In this document: positions 28,599 through 36,190 of the stretch, piece by piece | Layout: every line of letters starts with the position of its first letter | Position numbering within the stretch: the first letter of the stretch is position 1 | Source of the DNA: Antrihabitans cavernicola | GTDB taxonomy: Bacteria; Actinomycetota; Actinomycetes; Mycobacteriales; Mycobacteriaceae | Assembly (NCBI RefSeq): GCF_008297975.1 | Contig: NZ_VLNY01000005.1 | Span: 186,001-250,000 of the forward strand | DNA: 64,000 bases | Direction of reading: 5' to 3' | Made by a program: the position numbers and the translations under genes | Notes under the pieces: model-generated | The model's input: only the letters and a program-made list of their open reading frames with translations | What the model was told of the DNA's origin: nothing | The model's database searches: none

Positions 28599-29813
28599 CT
28601 AGATCCAGATTCCCTTACCGATGGTGACGACGCCGCCCGCACTGACTGCGAACCGTTCGCGGTCGCGCTCCAGATCGACGCCGATGATTTCGCCGTCACC
28701 GACGACCACGTTCTTGTCCAGGATCGCCCGCCGCACAACGGCACCCTTGCCGATGCGGACGCCGGGCATGATCACGCTGCCCTCGACCGTTGCGCCGTCT
28801 TCGATCATCACGTTGCTGCTCACCACGGAGTTGCGGACGGTCGCGGCGGACAGTATGCACCCCGCACCGACCACCGATTCCTGCGCCAGACCACCCTGCA
28901 CGAACTTGGCGGGAGCCAGGTTCTCGGCGGCACCGCGGATCGGCCAGCGACGGTTGTAGAGGTTGAACACCGGATGCACCGACACCAAGTCCATATGGGC
29001 GTCGTAGAACGCATCGATGGTCCCGACATCGCGCCAGTAGCCGCGGTCGCGATCGGTCGCGCCGGGAACCACGTTGTCCTTGAAGTCGTAGACCGCGGCA
29101 TCGCCGGAGGCGACCAGAGCGGGAATGATGTCGCCACCCATGTCGTGATCGGAGTCGGTGTTCTCCGAGTCGGCACGAATGGTGTCGACGAGCACCTTCG
29201 CGGTGAACACATAGTTGCCCATCGATGCGAACGTCGCATTCGGGTCGTCCGGCGTTCCCGGCGGATGCGCGGGCTTCTCGAGGAACTGGGTGATCCGCCC
29301 GGACTCGTCCGCGTCGATGCAGCCGAAGGCCGTCGCCTCGCTGCGCGGCACTCGGATACCCGCGACCGTGACGCCCGCACCGGATTCGATGTGCTGCTGC
29401 ACCATCTGCTCCGGGTCCATGCGGTAGACGTGATCCGCGCCGAAAACCACGATGTATTCGGGGTCTTCGTCGTAGATCAGGTTCATCGATTGCAGAATCG
29501 CGTCAGCGCTGCCGGTGTACCACCGCGGGCCGAGACGCTGCTGCGCCGGAACCGGTGTGATGTATTCACCGCCGAAACCGGAGAGCCGCCAGGTCTGCGA
29601 AATATGGCGGTCGAGCGAATGCGACTTGTATTGAGTCAGAACGCAGATGCGCAAATACCCGGCGTTCACCAGGTTGCTCAAGACGAAGTCGATCAGGCGA
29701 TAAGCACCACCGAACGGCACGGCGGGCTTCGCGCGATCCGCTGTCAACGGATACAGGCGCTTGCCCTCTCCACCGGCGAGCACAATTCCAAGCACATGCG
29801 GCTGGCTCCTCAC
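28599..29813 (-). CDS. glgC: glucose-1-phosphate adenylyltransferase GlgC
   Basis: 404 aa from GTG 29813, which starts 7 nt after a TAGGTT -10 box and gives the same length and start (M-R-x-x-P-H-V-L-G-I-V) as M. tuberculosis GlgC; a TTG 3 codons earlier is possible. [11 protein letters not shown] is the nucleotide loop, [10 protein letters not shown] follows, and a C-terminal left-handed helix carries hexapeptide repeats (V-I-M-P-G-V-R-I-G). Makes ADP-glucose for glycogen/capsular glucan and maltose-1-phosphate. Divergent from glgA. Confidence 0.93.
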   Translation of the reverse strand: MRSQPHVLGIVLAGGEGKRLYPLTADRAKPAVPFGGAYRLIDFVLSNLVNAGYLRICVLTQYKSHSLDRHISQTWRLSGFGGEYITPVPAQQRLGPRWYTGSADAILQSMNLIYDEDPEYIVVFGADHVYRMDPEQMVQQHIESGAGVTVAGIRVPRSEATAFGCIDADESGRITQFLEKPAHPPGTPDDPNATFASMGNYVFTAKVLVDTIRADSENTDSDHDMGGDIIPALVASGDAAVYDFKDNVVPGATDRDRGYWRDVGTIDAFYDAHMDLVSVHPVFNLYNRRWPIRGAAENLAPAKFVQGGLAQESVVGAGCILSAATVRNSVVSSNVMIEDGATVEGSVIMPGVRIGKGAVVRRAILDKNVVVGDGEIIGVDLERDRERFAVSAGGVVTIGKGIWI

Positions 29814-29820
29814 ACTTGTC

Positions 29821-29826
29821 AACCTA
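29821..29826 (-). promoter_or_regulatory. TAGGTT -10 box for leaderless glgC
   Basis: TAGGTT (reverse strand) ends 7 nt before GTG 29813. With no ribosome site at that distance, a leaderless transcript is likely and this decides the start codon. Confidence 0.5.
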
Positions 29827-29911
29827 TCCGTACGTCATCCCACCCGCCAGCATTGGGACACAGTTCGTGCGTTCGAGCCCGATATCGGTAGCCGGATAGT
29901 GCGCTGGCGGT

Positions 29912-29917
29912 TACGTT
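29912..29917 (+). promoter_or_regulatory. TACGTT -10 box for leaderless glgA
   Basis: TACGTT ends 6 nt before the glgA GTG at 29924, again the leaderless spacing. The divergent glgC and glgA starts are thus 110 nt apart with paired promoters. Confidence 0.45.
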
Positions 29918-29923
29918 TATGGC

Positions 29924-31102
29924 GTGCGGGTAGCGATGATGACGAGGGAATATCCGCCGGAGGTTTACGGCGGCGCAGGCGTACACGTGACCGAGCTCGT
30001 CGGCCGGTTACGGGAGCTCTGCGACGTGGATGTGCACTGCATGGGCGAGCCCCGTGCGGGCGCGGAGGTGCATCAACCGGACCCCGCCCTCGACGGCGCC
30101 AATCCGGCCATCCGCACCCTCTCCGCAGAGCTGCGCATGGCACAGGCGGCAGGTGGCGTCGACGTCGTGCATTCGCACACCTGGTACAGCGGTCTGGCCG
30201 GTCATCTCGCCAGCGCGCTCTACGACGTGCCGCATGTCCTGACCGCCCACTCGCTGGAGCCGCGGCGCCCGTGGAAGGCCGAGCAGCTCGGCGGCGGGTA
30301 CCGCATCTCGTCGTGGTCCGAACGTAACGCGGTAGAGAACGCCGATGCCGTGATCGCGGTCAGCGAGGGCATGCGTCTCGACGTGCTCGACGCGTACCCC
30401 GCGCTGGATCCAGCGCGAGTTCATGTGGTGTGCAACGGAATCGACACCGAGGTGTGGCACCCGGGTGCACCGGCAGCCGGCGAGCGCGACGTGCTCAGCG
30501 AGCTGGGCGTGCGGCTGGATCAGCCGATCGTCGCCTTCGTCGGCCGGATCACGCGACAGAAGGGCGTCGGACATCTGCTTGCCGCGGCGGCCGACTTTCA
30601 CCCCGACATCCAACTGGTGCTCTGCGCGGGTGCGCCGGACACGCCGGAGATCGAAGCCGAGACGGCTGCTGCCGTCACCGAACTCGCGGCGCACCGCGGC
30701 AACGTCTCGTGGGTCCGCGAGATGCTACCGACCGAGCAGATCCGTCAGATTCTCTCGGCAGCAACCCTTTTCGTCTGCCCGTCGGTCTACGAACCACTGG
30801 GCATCGTGAATCTGGAAGCGATGGCAACGGAGACGGCGGTCGTCGCGTCGGACGTCGGCGGGATCCCCGAGGTGGTCGTCGACGGCACCACCGGGCGGCT
30901 GGTGCACTACAACTCGTACGAGCCGCGCGCCTTCGAGCAGCAACTCGCGGAAGTCGTCAACGCTGTCGCCAGCGATCCGGAACGCGCTGCCGCGATGGGC
31001 ACGGCAGGTCGCGAGCGGGCGATCGCCGAATTCTCGTGGGCACAGATCGCGCGCCAGACGATGGCCGTCTACGACGACGTGATCGCCAAGCGCGGACGAT
31101 AG
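29924..31102 (+). CDS. glgA: GT4 alpha-glucan synthase GlgA (GlgM, Rv1212c-like)
   Basis: 392 aa from GTG 29924. GT-B fold: Y-P-P-E-V-Y-G-G-A-G-V-H-V (donor loop near residue 10), H-S-H-T-W-Y near 85, G-R-I-T-R-Q-K-G-V, and E-P-L-G-I-V-N-L-E-A-M-A near 290 (catalytic E-x7-E). In mycobacteria the homologue is GlgM, joining ADP-glucose and glucose-1-phosphate to maltose-1-phosphate. The 3' end overlaps the convergent rlmA-like gene by 34 nt. Confidence 0.9.
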   Translation: MRVAMMTREYPPEVYGGAGVHVTELVGRLRELCDVDVHCMGEPRAGAEVHQPDPALDGANPAIRTLSAELRMAQAAGGVDVVHSHTWYSGLAGHLASALYDVPHVLTAHSLEPRRPWKAEQLGGGYRISSWSERNAVENADAVIAVSEGMRLDVLDAYPALDPARVHVVCNGIDTEVWHPGAPAAGERDVLSELGVRLDQPIVAFVGRITRQKGVGHLLAAAADFHPDIQLVLCAGAPDTPEIEAETAAAVTELAAHRGNVSWVREMLPTEQIRQILSAATLFVCPSVYEPLGIVNLEAMATETAVVASDVGGIPEVVVDGTTGRLVHYNSYEPRAFEQQLAEVVNAVASDPERAAAMGTAGRERAIAEFSWAQIARQTMAVYDDVIAKRGR

Positions 31103-31926
31103 GTCGATACGACCACCGACGCGGTCACCGTCGCCGGCGCCTCGATGGCGGCGACGCGTTCGGTCAGTTGACGATCGTCGATGTGTCGCGCCGACGGCCC
31201 CATGGCCACGACCGCACGAATCGCGTCGGCGTCGAGCGTCATCGGGTACTCCACCGGTGTCCGGGCGATCCGATCGAACCGACCGGCCATCGAATCGCCG
31301 AGGCGTCGGGTCTTGTCCTCGTCGACGCTCACCATGCCGAGCGGCTCGATCAGTTCGATCAGATGCCGCGGCGTCGGAGTGACAACGATGAATGCGCCGT
31401 CGCTGGAGGTGACACGTCGAATCTCGTCCGCATTCCGCGGCGAGAAGATCGAAAGCGTGTGCGTGATCGAGCCGTCGAGAATCGGCAATCGCTTCCACGC
31501 ATCGGCAACCACCGAACCCAACCGATCGTGCGCTCGCGCAATGCGTCGCGCCGCCGCCTTCGAAACATCGATGCCGATCGCCTGGGCGTCCGGAACTTCG
31601 TCCAGCGCTCGGGCGACGTAGTGCCCGGTGCCAGCACCGATTTCCAGAATGCGCACCGGCGCAGGCCCTCGGGTGTCCTCGATCGCCCGCGCGACGGCGT
31701 CACCGATCGCATCGAAATGGCCGTCGTCGAGAAAGTCCGCGCGCGACGCGATCATCTCGGCGGTGTCGCCGCTGATCTTGGACGCGGCACCGGTCGACAG
31801 GCTCACGTAGCCCTGGCGGGCGATGTCGAAACTATGCCCGAGTTGGCAGAGAACGATGCGATCGTCGATCTCGACGCTCGATCCGCACACCGGGCAAGCC
31901 AGTAGATCGACGATGTCGGCGAGCAT
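31069..31926 (-). CDS. RlmA-type 23S rRNA (guanine-N1) methyltransferase
   Basis: 285 aa. N-terminal zinc site C11-P-V-C14 ... C27-Q-L-G-H31 then Q-G-Y-V, the RlmA/TlrB signature. The SAM motif E-I-G-A-G-T-G-H-Y-V follows at about residue 97, with G-I-D-V-S-K-A-A-A and the product P-T-P-R-H-L region. The family methylates G745 or G748 in 23S rRNA helix 35; TlrB type can give macrolide resistance. Which base is modified cannot be told. It overlaps glgA tail to tail. Confidence 0.85.
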   Translation of the reverse strand: MLADIVDLLACPVCGSSVEIDDRIVLCQLGHSFDIARQGYVSLSTGAASKISGDTAEMIASRADFLDDGHFDAIGDAVARAIEDTRGPAPVRILEIGAGTGHYVARALDEVPDAQAIGIDVSKAAARRIARAHDRLGSVVADAWKRLPILDGSITHTLSIFSPRNADEIRRVTSSDGAFIVVTPTPRHLIELIEPLGMVSVDEDKTRRLGDSMAGRFDRIARTPVEYPMTLDADAIRAVVAMGPSARHIDDRQLTERVAAIEAPATVTASVVVSTYRPRLAITSS

Positions 31927-31950
31927 CAGTGCCTCATCGCGCCGGACACC

Positions 31951-31990
31951 AAAAGGCCCCGCAGCCTGCCGAACGGCATACGGGGCCGGC
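31951..31990 (-). terminator. intrinsic terminator of the DUF3117 gene
   Basis: On the reverse strand GGCCCCG (31987-31981) pairs with CGGGGCC (31961-31955), an inner GCCG/CGGC stem closes the loop, and TTTT follows. It sits 15 nt past the DUF3117 stop and before the rlmA-like gene. Confidence 0.75.
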
Positions 31991-32004
31991 GACGGGAGCT
32001 GTCG

Positions 32005-32172
32005 CTAGCTGGTGACACCTTTGAGTTCATCACCGAGAGCCGCGGCTTCCTCCGGCGTGAGTTCGACGACCAGACGACCACCGCCCTCGAGCGGAACCCG
32101 CATGACGATTCCTCGTCCCTCTTTGGTTGCCTCGAGGGGACCGTCCCCAGTGCGGGGTTTCATGGCCGCCAT
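32005..32172 (-). CDS. DUF3117 mini-protein (Rv1211-like)
   Basis: 55 aa: starts M-A-A-M-K-P-R-T-G-D-G-P-L-E-A-T-K-E-G-R, continues with M-R-V-P-L-E-G-G-G-R-L-V-V-E-L-T and ends L-K-G-V-T-S. This is the DUF3117 family, conserved in nearly all actinobacteria. GGAGGGAGCAGGG precedes the ATG and a strong terminator follows, so it is probably a highly expressed single gene. Function unknown. Confidence 0.9.
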   Translation of the reverse strand: MAAMKPRTGDGPLEATKEGRGIVMRVPLEGGGRLVVELTPEEAAALGDELKGVTS

Positions 32173-32231
32173 CCCTGCTCCCTCCAGAATCTGCGCTCTA
32201 CTGCTTGCGCCTGTGCTTGCTCATCCCTTGT

Positions 32232-32250
32232 CTCGCCGAGGTGCGGCGAG
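32232..32250 (-). promoter_or_regulatory. hairpin CTCGCCG-N5-CGGCGAG in the tag-DUF3117 gap
   Basis: Perfect 7-bp stem with a 5-nt loop, 60 nt upstream of the DUF3117 ATG and 73 nt downstream of the tag stop. It has no T run after it, so it may be a leader structure or a weak terminator for the folP-gpgS-tag operon. Confidence 0.4.
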
Positions 32251-32322
32251 CCACAAAGCTCTATTGTTCCCTATCGCGTTGACCGGCGGGTACCTGAGTT
32301 GCAAAACCACCGCGATCGGTTC

Positions 32323-32883
32323 TCACGACGCCGCCGGAACCCAACACTGCGCAAGGTGATCGTCGACCATTCCGGTCGCCTGCATCAACGCATACGCGGT
32401 CGTCGGACCGACGAACGCGAAGCCGCGACGCTTGAGTTCCTTGGCCATCGCGGTGGACTCTGCCGTTACCGCGGGTACGTCACGTATATGTTCGGGCCGC
32501 CCATTGCGTGTGGACGGCGCGAACGACCACAGCAGCTCGTCGAGCTCGACGTCGAGATCCAGCACGGCGCGGGCGTTGCGGATGGAGGCCGCGATCTTGG
32601 CCTTGTTGCGGACGATTCCCGCATCGCCCATCAGTCGCTCCGAGTCCTTGTCGGTGAAGCGGGCGACCTTCTCGACGTCGAATGCCGCGAACGCCTCCCG
32701 GAACGCCGGGCGCTTGCGCAGGATCGTGATCCACGCCAAACCGGACTGAAACGACTCCAGGCAGATGCGCTCGTACAGCGCATCGCGGCCATGGACGGGA
32801 CGCCCCCACTCGAAGTCGTGGTAGTCGCGGTACAGCTCGGAACCCAGCCCCCACGGACAGCGAAACTTGCCGTCGTCCTCCAT
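32323..32883 (-). CDS. tag: DNA-3-methyladenine glycosylase I
   Basis: 186 aa from ATG 32883 (1-nt overlap TGATG with the upstream gene). The Tag zinc site is intact: C9 in R-C-P-W, H22 in Y-H-D-F-E-W-G, and H176/C180 in D-H-L-A-Q-C. E-W-G-R-P-V and S-G-L-A-W-I-T-I-L-R-K-R are family signatures. It removes 3-methyladenine from alkylated DNA. Matches the position of tagA in mycobacteria. Confidence 0.92.
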   Translation of the reverse strand: MEDDGKFRCPWGLGSELYRDYHDFEWGRPVHGRDALYERICLESFQSGLAWITILRKRPAFREAFAAFDVEKVARFTDKDSERLMGDAGIVRNKAKIAASIRNARAVLDLDVELDELLWSFAPSTRNGRPEHIRDVPAVTAESTAMAKELKRRGFAFVGPTTAYALMQATGMVDDHLAQCWVPAAS

Positions 32884-33182
32884 CAGCGCGGCTCGCCCGC
32901 ACTGTCCCGCTCGCTCAGTTGCAGCCGCAACGAATCGATCTCGTTGCCGAGCCGCTCCAACGCCCAATCCACTTCGCTGGCCTTGTATCCGCGCAGGGTC
33001 TGCTGAAAACGCAGACTCCGAACGTCGGCTCCCGTCACGTCCGTCGCCGGCAACAGCGTCGCCGTCGTGCCGGGTGGCAGCGGTTCCAGCTCCTCGCCGC
33101 GACCGAAGACGGCGCTGGCGATGAGGAACAGAACACCCGCGACAAGGGCCACGATCAGGACGTACAACAGCATCGTGAGCAT
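32883..33182 (-). CDS. DivIVA-domain membrane protein (Rv1209-like)
   Basis: 99 aa. One N-terminal helix (L-L-Y-V-L-I-V-A-L-V-A-G-V-L-F-L) then a short DivIVA-like segment: L-R-F-Q-Q-T-L-R-G-Y-K-A-S-E-V-D-W-A-L-E-R-L, the lipid-binding start of DivIVA/SepF-type coiled coils. Probably a small envelope scaffold. An ATG three codons in is an alternative start. Confidence 0.8.
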   Translation of the reverse strand: MLTMLLYVLIVALVAGVLFLIASAVFGRGEELEPLPPGTTATLLPATDVTGADVRSLRFQQTLRGYKASEVDWALERLGNEIDSLRLQLSERDSAGEPR

Positions 33183-33228
33183 GACTTAGACAGTGCCAGA
33201 ATCCCCTTCGCTGCGCTCAACCGGCCAG

Positions 33229-34140
33229 CTATCGCAGAGTGTTCATCGGGGGCCTGTCGACCAGCGACACCTCGGTGCTCACCGGGACGAACGAATCGCC
33301 CTCGAGCGGGAACTGCGTGAGCGCCGCGCCGGAGTCCTTGATGCCACACCGTCCGAGCATGGTGCCGACGATCTGCCTGCTCATCACGCCGAGGTCGGAC
33401 AGTGGACGATTGCGATGTTTTCGCACGCCCAGATTCACCTGGCCGATCGCGGCGAGGCCCAGCTTGTCGTAGGTGTCGAGCAGCAGACCGATCTCCACGC
33501 CATAGCCGGGGGCGAACGGCACCGAACACATCAGCTCGCGCGTACCGGCGTACTCGCCGCCGAGCGGCTGCAGCACGCTGGACAGGTCGGGTCGCATCGC
33601 CGAAAGCAGGGGACGCGCGACCAGTTCGGTCACTCGGCCACCGCCGTTGGATTCGACGGACCCACCGTGCTGCAGTGGCCTGCGGTAATAGCCCTTGACC
33701 AGCGCAATGCCGTCGACCGTCAGCAGCGGACCGAGCAGCTTGGGCACGAACGCCGGATCGGGATTGATCAGATCCGAGTCGATGAAGGCGATGATGTCGC
33801 CCGTCGACGCCGCCAACGACCGCCACAGCACCTCGCCCTTGCCGGGCACCGGAGCCAGCTCCGGGACGGCCTGCTCACGGCTGATCACCGTGGCACCCGC
33901 CGCGCGGGCCCGATCGGCCGTCTCGTCGGTCGAACCGGAATCGAGCACGATCAGCTCGTCCACCAGGTTGCCGAGCAACGGGTGGATGGTGTCGATCACG
34001 CTCGCGACCGTCGTCTCCTCGTTCAGAGCAGGAAGCACCACCGAGACGGTGCGGCCGTTCTTCGCGGAGATCAGACCCTCGACAGTCCAGTCCGGCTTGT
34101 CCCAGGTGTTGGAGTCGGCCCACTCCCTGTGTGTGGTCAT
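33229..34140 (-). CDS. gpgS: glucosyl-3-phosphoglycerate synthase
   Basis: 303 aa GT81 enzyme. V-S-V-V-L-P-A-L-N-E-E-T-T near residue 33, L-D-S-G-S-T-D, the metal-binding D121-S-D123 in F-I-D-S-D-L, and G-G-E-Y-A-G-T-R-E acceptor-side residues. Uses NDP-glucose and 3-phosphoglycerate; first step toward methylglucose lipopolysaccharides, which bind fatty acyl-CoA. Its ATG overlaps the folP stop by 4 nt. With glgC and glgA nearby the region groups glucan genes. Confidence 0.9.
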   Translation of the reverse strand: MTTHREWADSNTWDKPDWTVEGLISAKNGRTVSVVLPALNEETTVASVIDTIHPLLGNLVDELIVLDSGSTDETADRARAAGATVISREQAVPELAPVPGKGEVLWRSLAASTGDIIAFIDSDLINPDPAFVPKLLGPLLTVDGIALVKGYYRRPLQHGGSVESNGGGRVTELVARPLLSAMRPDLSSVLQPLGGEYAGTRELMCSVPFAPGYGVEIGLLLDTYDKLGLAAIGQVNLGVRKHRNRPLSDLGVMSRQIVGTMLGRCGIKDSGAALTQFPLEGDSFVPVSTEVSLVDRPPMNTLR

Positions 34141-35024
34141 GCCAACCCCCGCACGGTCTGCGCAGGCGCCCGGGTGCCGACGATCGAGGCAACCATGTCG
34201 ATCACCCGTCGGGTCTGACCCACCTCATGGACACGGAACACGCGAGCGCCTCCGGCGGCCGCCAATGCTGTAGCTGCCAATGTTCCCTCCAAGCGTTCGG
34301 CAAGTCCGACACCTAGAGTCTCCCCGATAAAGTCCTTGTTGCTCAGCGCCATCAGCACTGGCCATCCGGTGTTTACAAGAACGTCCACGCGACGCAACAA
34401 CTCGAGCCCGTGATAGGTGTTCTTGCCGAAATCGTGGGTCGGATCGATGAGGATGGCGTCCTTCGGCACACCGAGTGCGAGTGCTCGTTCGGCCGCACCG
34501 ACCACCTCGTCCACCACATCCGCGACGACGTCCGTATATCGCACCCGATGTGGACGGGTTCGCGGCTGCGCTCCCCCGGTATGGCTGCACACGATTCCGA
34601 CGCCCAGCTCGGCCGCAACCTCCACCAATTCGACATCGGCGCCTGCCCACGTGTCGTTGATGAGATCGGCGCCCTCACGGATTGCCCGCCTCGCCACCTC
34701 ACTCCGCCAGGTGTCGACGCTGATCAACAGGTCCGGGTAGGCCTCGCGAATCGCGGCGACGAAAGGCACCACTCGACGGATCTCTTCGGTGGCATCGACA
34801 TCGTCGCCGGGCCCGGCCTTGACGCCGCCGATGTCGACGAGGTCGGCACCTTCACGAACAGCCCTATGCACAGCAGCCATCGCCGCCTCGTCGGTGAAGT
34901 TGGCGCCCTGGTCGTAGAAGGAATCGGGGGTCCTGTTGACGATCGCCATGACCAAGGCGCGATCCATCGCCACCGGCTTACCGCAGAGCGTCGGCTGCGG
35001 TGTGATCGATGGCGCGGTTGTCAT
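34137..35024 (-). CDS. folP2: dihydropteroate synthase-like protein (FolP2, Rv1207)
   Basis: 295 aa TIM barrel. M-A-I-V-N-R-T-P-D-S-F-Y-D is the pterin-loop signature; D-I-G-G-V-K-A-G-P (where canonical DHPS has D-V-G-G-E-S-T-R-P) shows a changed second loop; H-D-F-G-K-N-T and later R-V-H-E-V follow. In M. tuberculosis FolP2 lacks DHPS activity and its role is unclear; the altered G-G-V-K motif agrees with that. First gene of the folP2-gpgS-divIVA-like-tag operon. Confidence 0.88.
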   Translation of the reverse strand: MTTAPSITPQPTLCGKPVAMDRALVMAIVNRTPDSFYDQGANFTDEAAMAAVHRAVREGADLVDIGGVKAGPGDDVDATEEIRRVVPFVAAIREAYPDLLISVDTWRSEVARRAIREGADLINDTWAGADVELVEVAAELGVGIVCSHTGGAQPRTRPHRVRYTDVVADVVDEVVGAAERALALGVPKDAILIDPTHDFGKNTYHGLELLRRVDVLVNTGWPVLMALSNKDFIGETLGVGLAERLEGTLAATALAAAGGARVFRVHEVGQTRRVIDMVASIVGTRAPAQTVRGLA

Positions 35025-35054
35025 GGGTCAATGTTGGCATGAGCGGCGGGATCG

Positions 35055-35102
35055 AAGGTCACCGTCATGTCGTCAGACGGCATGAAGGTCACATTCGGTC
35101 CG
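35055..35102. repeat. 48-bp palindromic repeat, copy 1
   Basis: 46 of 48 positions match copy 2 at 36138-36185 (differences at one base in the left arm and one in the right flank). The core CATG-T-CGTC-A-GACG-G-CATG is an imperfect palindrome, bounded by GGTCAC on both sides. It lies in the folP2 to PD-(D/E)XK gene spacer, whose remainder (to 35192) contains two similar ATCCACAGG motifs and no other gene. Confidence 0.8.
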
Positions 35103-35192
35103 TCTATCCACAGGACTTGCTTCATCCACAGGGCAAGCTAAAAGACCAGGTCACGGATCTACGGCAGATTGTCGGCGGTGCAGCATTGGTGT

Positions 35193-36167
35193 ATGCGACG
35201 AGGAACGTGGGCCGACGACCCTGGCGTATTGACGAGGGCGAGCACGGACAGTGTCATCCGGACAGGTGATTTGCACACTCTCGGAGTGTCGGCAGGCGCG
35301 ATTGTCCGTCGGTGCGCGCCTGGCGGACCGTGGCAGCGGATGCTCCCCGGCGTCGTCCTGCTGCACAACGGAATCCCATCGTCTCGGCAACGCCACCGTG
35401 CCGCGTTGGCGTATGCCGGGCCGACAGCGGTGTTGTCCGGAAACGCGGCTCTCGATGAACTCGGACTCGCGCGATCCTCGCAGGATGTCCTAGTTCTGAT
35501 CCCGCACACGAACCACAGGAAGTCCGTCGGATTCATCGATATCGAACGGACATCGCGTGTGCCGGTGGCATCGATCAGTGGAGGGATTCGCGTTGCTCCG
35601 ACATCGCGAGCACTGATGGACGCCGCACGACGGCAGCGGGACCTCGAGACATGCCGAGCCTTGATCAGCGGTGCGATTCAAAGGCGCGCAGTCGAACTCG
35701 ACGACCTCGCAGTCGAGCTGGCCGCGGGGACGAGTCGCGGCACCGCATTGCCGCGCCGAGTATTGGACGAGTTGTCCGACGGTGCGCATTCGGTGGCTGA
35801 GATCGCCGCGCAGAAGTTGTACGCGTCCACTGGGCTGCCACCGATGCAGTTCAACGTCGACGTCATCGATGGAAACGGCCAGTTCATTGCACGCCCCGAC
35901 GGCTGGCTCGACAGCGTCGGGCTCGCCTGGGAAATCGACTCGTTGCGCCATCACTTGTCGATCCGCGATCACGAAGCAACGATGCGACGGCGCGCCCTGA
36001 TGCAGCGCCACGGCATCATTGTCGTCAGCCATCTCCCCAGCCAATTCCGCCGAGAATCGAAGACGGTGCGCGCCGACCTCGAGCACGGCATCGCGCTCGC
36101 ATCGTCTCGGCCACGACCCGACGTCAGCGCGGAGTCGAGGTCACCTTCATGTCGTCAGACGGCATGA
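35193..36167 (+). CDS. AbiEi-like/DUF559 PD-(D/E)XK-type protein
   Basis: 324 aa from ATG 35193; a TTG at 35169 or GTG at 35178 in frame is also possible. N-terminal part resembles AbiEi antitoxin-domain proteins (D-L-H-T-L-G-V-S-A-G-A-I-V-R-R-C, then G-P-W-Q-R-M-L-P-G-V-V). The last about 110 residues resemble DUF559/Vsr-like endonuclease folds: A-R-P-D-G-W-L ... A-W-E-I-D-S, i.e. D-Xn-E-X-D rather than E-X-K. Such genes are scattered and variable in mycobacteria and rhodococci. Its final codons and stop lie in repeat copy 2. Function unknown. Confidence 0.65.
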   Translation: MRRGTWADDPGVLTRASTDSVIRTGDLHTLGVSAGAIVRRCAPGGPWQRMLPGVVLLHNGIPSSRQRHRAALAYAGPTAVLSGNAALDELGLARSSQDVLVLIPHTNHRKSVGFIDIERTSRVPVASISGGIRVAPTSRALMDAARRQRDLETCRALISGAIQRRAVELDDLAVELAAGTSRGTALPRRVLDELSDGAHSVAEIAAQKLYASTGLPPMQFNVDVIDGNGQFIARPDGWLDSVGLAWEIDSLRHHLSIRDHEATMRRRALMQRHGIIVVSHLPSQFRRESKTVRADLEHGIALASSRPRPDVSAESRSPSCRQTA

Positions 36168-36185
36168 AGGTCACGTTCGGTCCGT
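36138..36185. repeat. 48-bp palindromic repeat, copy 2
   Basis: Second copy, direct orientation, 1,083 bp from copy 1. Here the palindrome is longer: CCTTCATG at 36144-36151 mirrors CATGAAGG at 36163-36170, with 13-bp arms and one mismatch per arm around a central A. It supplies the last codons and TGA of the PD-(D/E)XK-like gene and ends 6 nt before the fadD6 stop on the other strand. Confidence 0.8.
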
Positions 36186-36190
36186 GGGGC

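Noticed and set aside
35103-35135. two DnaA-box-like ATCCACAGG motifs
   Set aside because: Only two imperfect boxes, no AT-rich stretch and no dnaA or dnaN genes nearby; not an origin.
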